Virus record (IMG/VR): IMGVR_UViG_3300042564_002819
Location: 124,001-188,000 of that record
DNA length: 64,000 nt
Direction: 5' to 3' (one strand)
Origin: a virus
In this document: positions 42,663 through 51,655 of the stretch, piece by piece
Position numbering within the stretch: the stretch's first letter is position 1
How the letters are laid out: every line of letters starts with the position of its first letter
Translations under genes and position numbers: made by a program
Notes under the pieces: generated by a model
Told to the model about the DNA's origin: nothing
Databases searched by the model: none
The model's input: only the letters and a program-made list of their open reading frames with translations

Positions 42663-43819
42663 TAGTTATCTGCCCTTGGTCTTAGTGCTTTGCTAAGGCT
42701 TTGTCGTTCTTCAACTACGTCATCGCATATAGTACTCGAATTTGTATTATTAATAAACGTACCTTTTTGTGTTTGTTTTGTGGTAGTATTCGATAGGGTG
42801 TGTCTTACATTATCTTCAACTTTAACCCAACGGGATCCGTCATATCTAAAAAGTCTATTTGGCATAAAATCTGTTCTTAAAAAGTAATCTCCTTTGATAG
42901 CATTTAAAGGAAATGTAATTCCGCTACCAAATGCTTCGCCGTTTGGAGCCAGGCCGTCGCCTAATAAATATCCACTATACCCTGAACGTTCAGGAGTTTG
43001 GTTTATTCTATCTGCCATCTCGTTTTGAGTTGAAGTATCAAGAGATGTTAAATCGGCAGTAACAAGTTCAGTTCTTCCATTTTGATCAACTTGTAAAGTA
43101 TAAAAATGACTGGTCTCGTATCCACTTAATCTAGAATCTGCTTCTGCTTGTGCAATTACAGCATTATTAATTTGCATATCTTTCTCGAATGTACTCAACA
43201 CATCCCCTAGTGTAGTGTCGGATCCTTCTTCTATAGGCAACTCGAGTATATCTTTGTATTCTTGACTTGCTGTAATTTGTTTTAATTTCAATCTATAAAG
43301 GTGTGGGTACCATGTTTGGCTAAATCCTTCTGCTGCACGAGTAACCTCTTCGATAACGTAATATCTTTTTAATGCAACAGAATAATCATTTAATGCGTAC
43401 TCGTCTCTAAGATGAGGCAATTCTATGACATCGCCTGAGATAAGTTTTCTTCCTATAGTTTTTACACTTGAATTAATATGTACAGTTACAAACAAAATGT
43501 CGTTGGATAAAAATAATCCAAATTGCGAAAGATTAAAATCGTAGTCTTGTAATTGATAAATTCCTCTAATACGATAGACATCCTGATCGTATTTTCTGTC
43601 TCTGTTTTCTAAGAGAAGTAGGTCTTGTATATTTGTTTCTTTAATAACGTCGTACTGCGGCTGGTCAGCCGTTGCATTTTCGCTAGTTGGATTTTTTGGA
43701 CCGAGATACTTATGAACAAACAAGTCTGTACCACCTACAGAGAATTGCTCATTGATAATCTTGTCAAAAAATTCGTAATCGTTGCTTTTTTCGGGTCTGT
43801 ACAGGCTTAATCTTGGCAT
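42662..43819 (-). CDS. 14: Neck protein gp14
   Basis: A 385-residue protein of the T4 gp14 type (T4 256 residues). Its N-terminus (MPRLSLYRPEKSNDYEFFDK; EQFSVGGTDLFVHKYLGP) is typical of marine gp14. The middle has VYRIRGIYQLQDYDFNLSQF and a length extended by a C-terminal part with FRYDGSRWVKVEDN. gp13 and gp14 form the neck that seals filled heads. The ATG is 4 bases after a late box AATAAATA on the minus strand, with no SD, a candidate leaderless mRNA. It is divergent from gp13. Confidence 0.85.
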   Translation of the reverse strand: MPRLSLYRPEKSNDYEFFDKIINEQFSVGGTDLFVHKYLGPKNPTSENATADQPQYDVIKETNIQDLLLLENRDRKYDQDVYRIRGIYQLQDYDFNLSQFGLFLSNDILFVTVHINSSVKTIGRKLISGDVIELPHLRDEYALNDYSVALKRYYVIEEVTRAAEGFSQTWYPHLYRLKLKQITASQEYKDILELPIEEGSDTTLGDVLSTFEKDMQINNAVIAQAEADSRLSGYETSHFYTLQVDQNGRTELVTADLTSLDTSTQNEMADRINQTPERSGYSGYLLGDGLAPNGEAFGSGITFPLNAIKGDYFLRTDFMPNRLFRYDGSRWVKVEDNVRHTLSNTTTKQTQKGTFINNTNSSTICDDVVEERQSLSKALRPRADN

Positions 43820-43823
43820 ACTA

Positions 43824-43831
43824 TATTTATT
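43824..43831 (-). promoter_or_regulatory. Minus-strand late box AATAAATA for gp14-gp15
   Basis: Read on the minus strand, AATAAATA ends 4 bases before the gp14 ATG. It abuts and overlaps by one base the plus-strand TATAAATA for gp13. Confidence 0.5.
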
Positions 43832-43838
43832 ATAAATA
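43831..43838 (+). promoter_or_regulatory. Late promoter TATAAATA for gp13
   Basis: Perfect TATAAATA, 17 bases before the gp13 ATG, with GGAG between. Confidence 0.7.
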
Positions 43839-43855
43839 TAATATGGAGAACCCCA

Positions 43856-44617
43856 ATGGACAGTAATTTAGTAACCTATAAACAAGAAGTTTACGACTAT
43901 GTACATGCTATGCTCGGCGGCGGCATGGTAGACGTTGAACTAGATCCAATTCATTATGAAACTGCATTAAATAGATCGTTAGCTAGATTTAGACAAAAAA
44001 GCGGTAATAGTGTTGAAGAAAGTTATGTAACGTTAAAATTAATAAACGATACAAACGAGTATATTTTACCACATGAAATAATCGAAGTAAGACAGTGTTT
44101 TAGAAGAAGCGTCGGCAGTAGATCCGGTGGTGGAGATGGAAGTTCGCTTTACGAGCCATTTAATCTTGCATATACAAATACATATTTGTTGGCAGGATCC
44201 GGTATGGGAGGTTTGTTAACATACGAACTTTTTGCTCAGCAACAGGAATTAGTTGGAAGAATGTTTGGTAGTTTTATAGAATTTACCTGGAACCCGCCAA
44301 CTAGAAAACTTACATTATTACAGCGTCCTCGTGCAGGAGAAGAAATTCTGTTGTTTTGTTATAATCATAGACCGGATAGTGAATTATTAAATGATTATCT
44401 TGCTAAACAATGGATTAAAGATTATGCACTTGCAACATGCAAATATATGTTAGGCGAAGCAAGAGAAAAATTTGCAACAATCGCAGGTCCACAAGGTGGT
44501 ACTAGTTTAAATGGTACAGCTCTTAAAGCTGAAGCAAATGCAGAAATTGAAAAACTTGACAATGAAGCAGCTCTTGCAATTGCTGGTGGTTATGGGTATG
44601 GATTTCTAATCGGATAA
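43856..44617 (+). CDS. 13: Neck protein gp13
   Basis: A 253-residue head-completion protein, matching T4 gp13 (309) in the N-terminal YKQEVYDYVHAMLGGGMVDV, DPIHYETALNRSLARFRQKS, and the C-terminal LAKQWIKDYALATCKYMLGE with AREKFATI. It binds the portal region after packaging. SD GGAG 8 bases upstream. It is first in a unit with a methyltransferase-like gene. Confidence 0.93.
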   Translation: MDSNLVTYKQEVYDYVHAMLGGGMVDVELDPIHYETALNRSLARFRQKSGNSVEESYVTLKLINDTNEYILPHEIIEVRQCFRRSVGSRSGGGDGSSLYEPFNLAYTNTYLLAGSGMGGLLTYELFAQQQELVGRMFGSFIEFTWNPPTRKLTLLQRPRAGEEILLFCYNHRPDSELLNDYLAKQWIKDYALATCKYMLGEAREKFATIAGPQGGTSLNGTALKAEANAEIEKLDNEAALAIAGGYGYGFLIG

Positions 44618-44620
44618 CTT

Positions 44621-45130
44621 ATGTCAAAAAAATATAGTGTTAAAATAGATAATAACTGTAAACAAAATATAAATTATAACGGTAAACCGACTAGAGAACA
44701 CTTTATTGATTTTTTAATTAAAAAAAATTCGTGGACGGTTGGTGTTGAAGTAGGAACAAGAGTTGGCAGAACATTGTTTCATTTGTTAGATAACAATCCT
44801 ACATTAAAAATGTACAGCGTTGATAAAGACATTAGTCAATTTTATAATACTAAAATTAAAGAAAAGTATAAAGATAGATTAATCGTACTTGAAGGATCGA
44901 GCTGGGAACAATCAATTAATATAAATGAAAAAATAGATTTTGTGTTTATTGATGCTAGCCATACATACAAAAACGTAGTTAAAGATATAAAAGCATATAG
45001 TCCATTATTAAAAACTACAGCAGGACTATTAGGCCATGATATAAACATGTATCCTGTACAAGATGCTGTAGTTGATTGCGGTTTTAAGTATTTAATGGGA
45101 CCCGATAACGTTTGGTTGACAAATATTTAA
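44621..45130 (+). CDS. Class I SAM-dependent methyltransferase-like protein
   Basis: A 169-residue Rossmann-type protein. The SAM-binding motif is VGVEVGTRVGRTLFHLL (~41-57), followed by KMYSVDKD with the acidic residue of motif II and IDFVFIDASHTYKNVVKDIK, the typical motif of the Methyltransf_24-like family. The acceptor is unknown; many phage proteins of this type sit with glycosyltransferases and modify sugars. It starts 3 bases after gp13. A sigma70-like promoter for the next gene lies in its 3' end. Confidence 0.78.
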   Translation: MSKKYSVKIDNNCKQNINYNGKPTREHFIDFLIKKNSWTVGVEVGTRVGRTLFHLLDNNPTLKMYSVDKDISQFYNTKIKEKYKDRLIVLEGSSWEQSININEKIDFVFIDASHTYKNVVKDIKAYSPLLKTTAGLLGHDINMYPVQDAVVDCGFKYLMGPDNVWLTNI

Positions 45131-45142
45131 TCTTGTTATAAT
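45116..45142 (+). promoter_or_regulatory. Sigma70-like promoter for the kinase gene
   Basis: TTGACA 45116-45121, 15-base spacer (short), perfect TATAAT 45137-45142, just before the ATG at 45151. If used, the leader would be only a few bases long. Confidence 0.4.
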
Positions 45143-45150
45143 ATCAAAAC

Positions 45151-45648
45151 ATGAATAAAAAGCTATTAATAATTGGACACGGACGGCACGGTAAAGATAC
45201 TGTTTGCGAAATTCTTAGAGACAAATATAATTTTAACTTTGAATCTTCGAGTCGTTTTTGTAGTAAGAAATTTATCTTTGAACGTTTAAAAGATGTCTAC
45301 GGATATTATGACGAAGAAGAATGTTATGCAGACCGTCACAATCATAGACAAGAATGGTATGAAATGATCCGCGACTATTGTCGTCCTGATGCTGCACGTC
45401 TTGGAAGAGAAATCTTCGAAGAACATGACATATATTGTGGATTGCGTAACAAAGCCGAATTTCATGCAATGCGTAATACCGGTGTTTTTGATTATGCTAT
45501 ATGGGTTGATCGATCAGATCACTTACCGGCTGAGCCTCCTACATCAATGAGTCTTGAAATTTGGATGGCTAATTTTGTCATTGATAATAACGGTTCTTTA
45601 CAAGAATTAGAACGTAACGTAGATCAACTAATCAATTACTTGTTATAA
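45151..45648 (+). CDS. P-loop (deoxy)nucleoside monophosphate kinase-like protein
   Basis: A 165-residue protein opening MNKKLLIIGHGRHGKDTVCE, a clear P-loop GHGRHGKDT at ~9-17, followed by SSSRFCSKKFIFERL and DAARLGREIFEEHDIYCGL. It resembles the dNMP kinase group that includes T4 gp1-like enzymes, which supply dNTP precursors. The substrate cannot be read from sequence. It lies between neck and sheath genes, away from other nucleotide genes. A terminator hairpin follows. Confidence 0.72.
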   Translation: MNKKLLIIGHGRHGKDTVCEILRDKYNFNFESSSRFCSKKFIFERLKDVYGYYDEEECYADRHNHRQEWYEMIRDYCRPDAARLGREIFEEHDIYCGLRNKAEFHAMRNTGVFDYAIWVDRSDHLPAEPPTSMSLEIWMANFVIDNNGSLQELERNVDQLINYLL

Positions 45649-45659
45649 ACTACGCTTTT

Positions 45660-45681
45660 TTTGGTGTTATAACACCAATTT
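45660..45681 (+). terminator. Intrinsic terminator before gp18
   Basis: Palindrome TTGGTGT-TATA-ACACCAA followed by TTTTC. Confidence 0.65.
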
Positions 45682-45694
45682 TCTCGGTGGATCT

Positions 45695-45702
45695 GCTAAA
45701 TA
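45695..45702 (+). promoter_or_regulatory. Late box GCTAAATA for gp18
   Basis: GCTAAATA, 35 bases before the gp18 ATG, a variant with C at the second position as also seen before gp17. Confidence 0.5.
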
Positions 45703-45737
45703 ATAGTAGCAACAAATCCACAAGGAGAAAACACACG

Positions 45738-48700
45738 ATGGCATTAGTATCACCAGGCGTACAGGTTAGCGTAATCGACGAGAGTTTCTATACTCCTGCC
45801 GAACCTGGTACTGTACCCCTTATTTTTGTAGCAACAAAAGAAAATAAAACAAATCCGGGCAACACTGGTATAGCACCCGGTACACTAAAATCAAACGCAG
45901 GAAAAGTATATCTTATCTCTTCACAAAGAGAACTTTCGGAAACTTTTGGCGATCCGCTATTTTATACCGACGCAAATAACAACCCTATTCACGGCGGCGA
46001 ACAAAACGAATACGGATTACAAGCTGCATATTCTTACTTAGGTGTTGCAAATAGAGCTTACATTGTTAGAGCAGACGTTGACTTAGATTCAATAGCTGCA
46101 AGTAGTACTCCTGTTACAGGAGATCCAACTAACGGTTCTTACTGGTTTGATACTGATGCTTCATTCTATGGAGTGTTTGAGTGGAATGGCTCTGCAATCA
46201 CTACTACTAATGGTCAAAGTTTTTCAAACAAAGTTCCAACTGTAATTACTGATACTACTAAAGTAGTTGATTACGAAGGCGAAGACTATACACCAAAAGG
46301 CAGTGTTGGCGCAATCGGCGATTATGCAATTGTTGCAGTAACAGATGTTAACACTCTTTGGTATAAAAACAGACTAGGAACTTGGGTTAAAGTTGGAACT
46401 ACTGAGTGGAAAGCTAGCCATGCTATTGTTACAGGTTCGAATGCTAATCCAACATTGATTTCTGGAAGAACTATTACTTTTAGTTTAACTAGTGACAGTA
46501 CAGGAAATCAGTACAATGTAACTACTGTAGGAACTACTGTATCGTCGTTAGCATCAGCTATCAACGCTAATACTGCACTAGTAACAGCAGGTATTACAGC
46601 CAGTGTTGTAAACAGCCGTCTTGCAATATTCTACACAGGAGAATCAGGCGATGTTGTTGAACTATACGGCGACGATGCAACATTTACATTGTTGGGAATA
46701 TCACAAGGTGACTATTATGCACCAAAGTTAGAAATTTCTCCACACACATCGATTCCAGAATTTAAAACAACAGATTCTAACCCACGTCCTACTGGATCTA
46801 CATGGGTTAAAACTACTACACCAAATCTAGGTGCCAATTGGAGTGTTAAGCGTTACAGCTCAGACACTGCATCATGGACTACTATACCAGCTTCAATTTA
46901 TGCAACAAATACAGCAGCAATTTATGGTTTAGATAGCACAGGTGGTGGTGCAAACCTAATCGAAGGCCAGCTATACATTCAAAGCAACGTTGCCGAAGAT
47001 GCAGATAAGCTTGCAACATTTAAAATTTTTAGAAGAAACGGCTCAGGTGCTACTTCTATTACCAGTGCAAGAATTACTGCTTCGTCATTCCCAGCTGGAA
47101 CACATACATTTAGTTTAACAGAAACACTTGCTGGTGAATCAACTACTGCAACTATGACTGTTTCTTTTGTTGCAACTGGTGCTACTAGTGACGCAGACGT
47201 TCTTGCTAATGCTATCAATGCAAAAGGCTTTACACACATTAATGCAAGTGTTAATTCACAAAACAAAGTTGTAATATCTCATACCGCTGGCGGCGACATG
47301 CGTTTTGTTGATACTAGCGGAGTTGTTGATAACATCTTTGCTCCATTTGTTTCAACAGATCCTACAACTACAACTAACTTCTATTATGCTCCAGGCACAG
47401 ATGTAAGTACTTCACCAAAAGAGTTTATAGCTACACTTTGGAAAGTATTAACATACTCTGCACAAACTACAGAACCAACTACTACTCCAGCTCAAGATGC
47501 GTTGTGGTATAGCAGTGTTATCGACGAAGTCGATATTCTATACCACAATGGAACAACTTGGGTAGGATACAGAGATAACGCAACTGGATTCCCTAACACT
47601 GATCCGAATGGTCCAATTGTTGCAGCAGCAGAACCAACTGAGCAATCAGATGGCAGTGCTCTTGTAACTAACGATTTATGGATTTCTACAGCTGATATAG
47701 AAAATTATCCTACTGTTTATCGTTACAACGCACTAACTTCTAAGTGGTCGCTTGTTGATAAAACTGACCAAACAACCGAAAATGGCATGTTGTTTGCTGA
47801 TGCTCGTTGGAGTACTGCTGGCAGCAGCGAAAATGCTAGTGACATTGTTGACTTGCTTGAAAGCAACTATCTTGATGCTGATGCACCAGATCCTGCACTA
47901 TATCCAAAAGGAATGCTGTTGTGGAACTTGCGTCGTAGCGGATTTAATGTAAAGCGTTTCGAAAGAAACTATGTTGATCCAGAAGGCATTAATACTAGAT
48001 TCGGTGACGAAGCAATGACTAATTATTATCCACACCGTTGGGTTACTGAGTCAGCTAACAACGTTGACGGTTCTGGATCGTTTGGACGTAATGCTCAACG
48101 CAAAGTAGTAGTTCAGTCATTACAAGCAAGCGTAAATAGCAACGAAGACATACGTGACGACGAATCAAGAATCTTTAACTTAATTGCAGCACCTGGTTAT
48201 CCAGAACTCATTGGCGAAATGATTAGCCTAAATTATGATAGAGGTTTAACTGCATTTGTTGTAGGTGACTCGCCTATGAGACTGCAACCAAACACTACTT
48301 CTATCAACAACTGGGCTAACAACGTAGCATTAGCAGTTGAAGACAACGATTTAGGACTTGTAAGCAGAGACGAATATTTAGGTGTTTATTATCCTGCAGG
48401 ATATACCAGTGATAATGCTGGTAACAACATTGTTGTTCCACCAAGTCATATGGCATTGCGTGTAATTGCACTTAACGACCAAGTTGCATATCCGTGGTTT
48501 GCTCCAGCTGGAACACGTCGCGGTGGTATAACCAATGCATCAGCAGTTGGATATATTAGTTCTGAAGGCGAATTTGTAAGCATTAGTCTTAACGAAGGCC
48601 AAAGAGATACACTATACCAAGCAAATGTTAACCCAATAACATTCTTAAATGGTGCTGGATTGGTTATATTTGGTCAAAAGACTCGTGCAAGAAATGCCAG

Positions 48701-49025
48701 TGCTCTAGATAGAATCAACGTTGCAAGACTTGTAATTTATCTACGTAGCCAACTTAAGAAACTTGCAAAGCCATATATCTTCGAACCTAATGACAAGATT
48801 ACTCGAGACGAAATTAAACAACAAGTCGAGAGCTTAATGGTCGAACTCATTGGACTAAGAGCTATATATGACTATCTAGTTGTATGTGACGAAACAAATA
48901 ATACTCCGGCAAGAATCGATAGAAACGAACTTTATGTTGATATTGCTATCGAACCGGTTAAAGCAATAGAATTTATTTATATTCCGTTGCGATTGAAAAA
49001 TACAGGGGAAATTGCAGGTCTATAA
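45738..49025 (+). CDS. 18: Tail sheath protein gp18, enlarged
   Basis: A 1095-residue sheath protein (T4 659). The N-terminal MALVSPGVQVSVIDESFYTP and the C-terminal LRSQLKKLAKPYIFEPNDKI with DIAIEPVKAIEFIYIPLRLK are conserved sheath segments used for subunit joining. The large middle is an insertion with at least five W/Y-rich mini-repeats (YWFDTDASFYGVFEWNGSA, LWYKNRLGTWVKVG, LWYSSVIDEVDILYHNGTTW, LWISTADIENYPTVYRYNAL). Start choice: AAGGAG 9 bases before ATG 45738; the frame upstream of this reaches into the late promoter and is rejected. Confidence 0.94.
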   Translation: MALVSPGVQVSVIDESFYTPAEPGTVPLIFVATKENKTNPGNTGIAPGTLKSNAGKVYLISSQRELSETFGDPLFYTDANNNPIHGGEQNEYGLQAAYSYLGVANRAYIVRADVDLDSIAASSTPVTGDPTNGSYWFDTDASFYGVFEWNGSAITTTNGQSFSNKVPTVITDTTKVVDYEGEDYTPKGSVGAIGDYAIVAVTDVNTLWYKNRLGTWVKVGTTEWKASHAIVTGSNANPTLISGRTITFSLTSDSTGNQYNVTTVGTTVSSLASAINANTALVTAGITASVVNSRLAIFYTGESGDVVELYGDDATFTLLGISQGDYYAPKLEISPHTSIPEFKTTDSNPRPTGSTWVKTTTPNLGANWSVKRYSSDTASWTTIPASIYATNTAAIYGLDSTGGGANLIEGQLYIQSNVAEDADKLATFKIFRRNGSGATSITSARITASSFPAGTHTFSLTETLAGESTTATMTVSFVATGATSDADVLANAINAKGFTHINASVNSQNKVVISHTAGGDMRFVDTSGVVDNIFAPFVSTDPTTTTNFYYAPGTDVSTSPKEFIATLWKVLTYSAQTTEPTTTPAQDALWYSSVIDEVDILYHNGTTWVGYRDNATGFPNTDPNGPIVAAAEPTEQSDGSALVTNDLWISTADIENYPTVYRYNALTSKWSLVDKTDQTTENGMLFADARWSTAGSSENASDIVDLLESNYLDADAPDPALYPKGMLLWNLRRSGFNVKRFERNYVDPEGINTRFGDEAMTNYYPHRWVTESANNVDGSGSFGRNAQRKVVVQSLQASVNSNEDIRDDESRIFNLIAAPGYPELIGEMISLNYDRGLTAFVVGDSPMRLQPNTTSINNWANNVALAVEDNDLGLVSRDEYLGVYYPAGYTSDNAGNNIVVPPSHMALRVIALNDQVAYPWFAPAGTRRGGITNASAVGYISSEGEFVSISLNEGQRDTLYQANVNPITFLNGAGLVIFGQKTRARNASALDRINVARLVIYLRSQLKKLAKPYIFEPNDKITRDEIKQQVESLMVELIGLRAIYDYLVVCDETNNTPARIDRNELYVDIAIEPVKAIEFIYIPLRLKNTGEIAGL

Positions 49026-49058
49026 AATTGTAGGGGTCTTTTAAAGGCCCCTACAATT
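49026..49058 (+). terminator. Long hairpin after gp18
   Basis: AATTGTAGGGG / CCCCTACAATT, 11 bp plus two inner pairs, immediately before the next late box. No T-run on the plus strand, so termination may be partial. Confidence 0.6.
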
Positions 49059-49066
49059 GATAAATA
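49059..49066 (+). promoter_or_regulatory. Late box GATAAATA for gp19
   Basis: GATAAATA, 24 bases before the gp19 ATG, directly following the gp18 hairpin. Confidence 0.65.
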
Positions 49067-49090
49067 CTTGTAATAAGGAGTTAATAATAT

Positions 49091-49735
49091 ATGGCAATCT
49101 CATCATTAACAAAACTAACAGTACCATTAGCAACTAACGACAGTGCATCAGCACAAGGCTTGCTAATGCCTAAACTACAATATCGTTTTCGTGTAACACT
49201 TGAAAATTTTGGTGTTAGTACTCCGACTACTGAATTAACAAAACAAGTTGTAGACGTAACTAGACCAAACTTGACATTTGAAAACATGGAAGTTCATGTT
49301 TACAACTCAAAAGTAAACTTAGCTGGTAAGCACACCTGGAACCCAATCACTCTTAACTTGAGAGAAGATGTCAACAACAACGTTCAAAAACTTGTTGGTG
49401 AACAACTACAAAAGCAGTTTGATTTTATGGAACAAGCAAGTGCAGCATCAGGTTCGGATTACAAGTTTTTAACTCGTATTGAAATCCTAGACGGCGGCAA
49501 CGGTGCTTTTACTCCAACTGTTCTTGAAACATGGGAAGCGTATGGTTGCTATCTAACAGAAGCAAACTACAATACTCTTGCATATGAAACTAGTGCACCG
49601 GTAACTGTTACTCTTAACATTCAATATGATAATGCAGTTCAATTTAATGGAGCAACTGGATCTGGCCCAGATCGCGGACTTGGTGCAAACGTAGGACGTA
49701 CACTAGGTACAAACGCAACTGGCGCAGGTGCTTAA
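49091..49735 (+). CDS. 19: Tail tube protein gp19
   Basis: A 214-residue tube protein (T4 163), with MPKLQYRFRVTLENFGV, KQVVDVTRPNLTFENMEVHV, a conserved HTWNPITLNLREDVNN and LETWEAYGCYLTEANYNTLA. It builds the inner tube below gp18. The Gly/Ala-rich tail is short. AAGGAG lies about 9 bases upstream. A strong terminator follows, so it is a monocistronic or readthrough product. Confidence 0.94.
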   Translation: MAISSLTKLTVPLATNDSASAQGLLMPKLQYRFRVTLENFGVSTPTTELTKQVVDVTRPNLTFENMEVHVYNSKVNLAGKHTWNPITLNLREDVNNNVQKLVGEQLQKQFDFMEQASAASGSDYKFLTRIEILDGGNGAFTPTVLETWEAYGCYLTEANYNTLAYETSAPVTVTLNIQYDNAVQFNGATGSGPDRGLGANVGRTLGTNATGAGA

Positions 49736-49757
49736 TACATAGAGTAAGATTGCCAAC

Positions 49758-49786
49758 AAAAAGGGAGATTAATTTCTCCCTTTTTT
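49758..49786 (+). terminator. Strong intrinsic terminator after gp19
   Basis: AAAAAGGGAGA / TCTCCCTTTTT, 11-bp stem with a T6 run. Confidence 0.9.
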
Positions 49787-49811
49787 CTTTATAATAGTGT
49801 TTTTTAAATTA

Positions 49812-49819
49812 GATAAATA
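49812..49819 (+). promoter_or_regulatory. Late box GATAAATA abutting a start codon
   Basis: Ends 5 bases before the ATG at 49825; no SD. Predicted leaderless late mRNA. Confidence 0.55.
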
Positions 49820-49824
49820 TTTGT

Positions 49825-50826
49825 ATGGCATTTTTCGGATATTACGATAACTTTAGTTCTTATGGCAGCCAAAAAGGAAACTTAGGCGATTACAGTCACG
49901 CATCTAAGTTGTATCGTGCTAATAATATGTTATTGGCACCTAAAGTTAAATTTTTATTTCATGTTGTTTTTAACATAAATCCTTTTGTAAGTACATTAGG
50001 AATTGACCGAAGTGAAGTAAACCTTTTAGCTAAAAGTGCCGATTTACCTAAGTTTAGAACACAAACCGAAACATTAAATCAGTACAATAGAAAAAAAGTT
50101 TTACATACAACAGTACAATATCAGCCAACTGTTATCGAGTTTCACGATGATAACAAAGGTGTAACAACCAAGCTTTGGCAATCATATTTTAATTATTACT
50201 ATCAAGATAGCAGATATAGCACAGTATCGGGATCTTCGCCAAGTATAACAGAAACTGCATATCGTCGAACTGTTAACGGTTTAAACACAGCTTACGGTTC
50301 GCCGGATATACAAACTTTTAGATACGGGCTTGATGCACACGGAAAAATTTATAACTTTTTTACAAGTATACAAATATTTCAATTACATCCAAAAAATACT
50401 GTTCCTACTTTTACATCGTTTACGTTAATCAATCCGTTAATAGATTCATTTGAACACGATAGCATGAATTACGGCGAAAGTGAATTCACAACAAATAGAC
50501 TATCGATTTCGTTTGAATCTGTGCAATATGCAGAAGGCCCGATTTCTTTAGGAATTTCACCTACAAACTTTGGCGAGCCAACACATTACGATTTAGCTAA
50601 AAGTTCTTTAAATAACCCGTTTGTTAATACAAATATTAATAGTAGAATTGTTGAACCTAAAAAAACAAGTTCGGCTATGGCATTGTCAACAATTGAAAAT
50701 CTTTCAAAACCGGCAACTGTTCCTACACCGCAAACAGTTGTTACTACGACACAATTAGGAAATATAGCATTTCCGACACAAAGTTCTGCAAGCAATACAA
50801 CAATTGCTTCACAAAAAAGTTTTTAA
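49825..50826 (+). CDS. Tail-tube-like protein (gp19/gp54-related)
   Basis: A 333-residue protein. Residues ~40-250 look like a tube-fold domain: KVKFLFHVVFNINPFVS, LLAKSADLPKFRTQTETLNQ with YNRKKVLHTTVQYQ and KLWQSYFNYYYQDSRY. This pattern is shared by tube-initiator and tube paralogues. The C-terminal 80 residues are low complexity (Thr/Ser/Pro). A baseplate tube initiator (gp54-like) or tail terminator-proximal ring is plausible. The ATG is 5 bases after a late box without SD. Confidence 0.65.
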   Translation: MAFFGYYDNFSSYGSQKGNLGDYSHASKLYRANNMLLAPKVKFLFHVVFNINPFVSTLGIDRSEVNLLAKSADLPKFRTQTETLNQYNRKKVLHTTVQYQPTVIEFHDDNKGVTTKLWQSYFNYYYQDSRYSTVSGSSPSITETAYRRTVNGLNTAYGSPDIQTFRYGLDAHGKIYNFFTSIQIFQLHPKNTVPTFTSFTLINPLIDSFEHDSMNYGESEFTTNRLSISFESVQYAEGPISLGISPTNFGEPTHYDLAKSSLNNPFVNTNINSRIVEPKKTSSAMALSTIENLSKPATVPTPQTVVTTTQLGNIAFPTQSSASNTTIASQKSF

Positions 50827-50835
50827 GGTAAAAAT

Positions 50836-51204
50836 ATGTCTTCAGTTACAACTACAAACACTGTTACAGATAGTAACAAAAATACTAGATTATTTTTTGA
50901 TAGATTTTTCCAAAAAGAAATTGCCTATCCAAGCAATCAAGTTGACGCAGTAATTGGATTTTTTAAAAATAGAGGATTCGAAGAATCAGCAGCAATAAGT
51001 ATAGGCACAGTTCTTTTACAAGAAGCTAAGATTGACAACGTTAATGTTCTTGAATTATTAGATACTCTTAAAGGATATGACAAAGTCAAATTAAGTAATC
51101 TTGTTACTGCAATTTTAAATTCTAATAGATCTAAAATAAGTAAATTAGGTTATAGATCTCAAACTGAAACAAATCGAATCGAAGCAAGAAATATTGTATT
51201 TTAA
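50836..51204 (+). CDS. Conserved-looking small protein beside head-completion gene
   Basis: A 122-residue, helix-rich protein (MSSVTTTNTVTDSNKNTRLF; YPSNQVDAVIGFFKNRGFEE; NVNVLELLDTLKGYDKVKLS). It overlaps the gp4 start by one base. Similar proteins occur at this place in marine T4-like phages and are considered virion components, but no function is known to me. AAGGTAAAAAT precedes the ATG. Confidence 0.65.
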   Translation: MSSVTTTNTVTDSNKNTRLFFDRFFQKEIAYPSNQVDAVIGFFKNRGFEESAAISIGTVLLQEAKIDNVNVLELLDTLKGYDKVKLSNLVTAILNSNRSKISKLGYRSQTETNRIEARNIVF

Positions 51205-51641
51205 TGGCAAAATGGGCTCAGGGAAAGTTTACTGTAAAAAATACAGACAAATACGCAGGAATTAAATCTCCTACATATAGAAGTAGCTGGGAATTTGCGT
51301 TTATGAAATTTTGTGACGAAAATCCCAGCGTTATCAAATGGGCGTCAGAATCTATAAAAATTCCTTATAGAAATCCATTTACTGGAAAATACACTGTATA
51401 TGTTCCGGACTTTTTTATAGTATATGTTGACAAAGAAAATAAAAACCACGCAGAAGTTATAGAAGTTAAGCCATTGAGTCAAACTAGCTTAGCCGAGGCA
51501 AAACGCAATAAACTACATAGGGCACATGCAGTTTTAAATGAAGCGAAATGGGGAGCAGCACGGGCTTGGTGTTCTCAGAACGGGTTAACATTTAGAGTTG
51601 TAAGTGAAAATGACATTTTTCACAACGGAAAATCAAGATAA
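51204..51641 (+). CDS. 4: Head completion protein gp4
   Basis: A 145-residue protein similar to T4 gp4 (150), which acts at a late head step and has a PD-(D/E)XK nuclease-like fold. Motifs: SPTYRSSWEFAFMKFCDENP, YVPDFFIVYVD with the catalytic Asp, and EVIEVKPLSQ giving E-x-K. In T4 absence of gp4 (with gp50) leaves heads unable to take tails. Start ATG overlaps the preceding stop (TAATG). Confidence 0.85.
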   Translation: MAKWAQGKFTVKNTDKYAGIKSPTYRSSWEFAFMKFCDENPSVIKWASESIKIPYRNPFTGKYTVYVPDFFIVYVDKENKNHAEVIEVKPLSQTSLAEAKRNKLHRAHAVLNEAKWGAARAWCSQNGLTFRVVSENDIFHNGKSR

Positions 51642-51655
51642 AAAAGGAATGTCCT

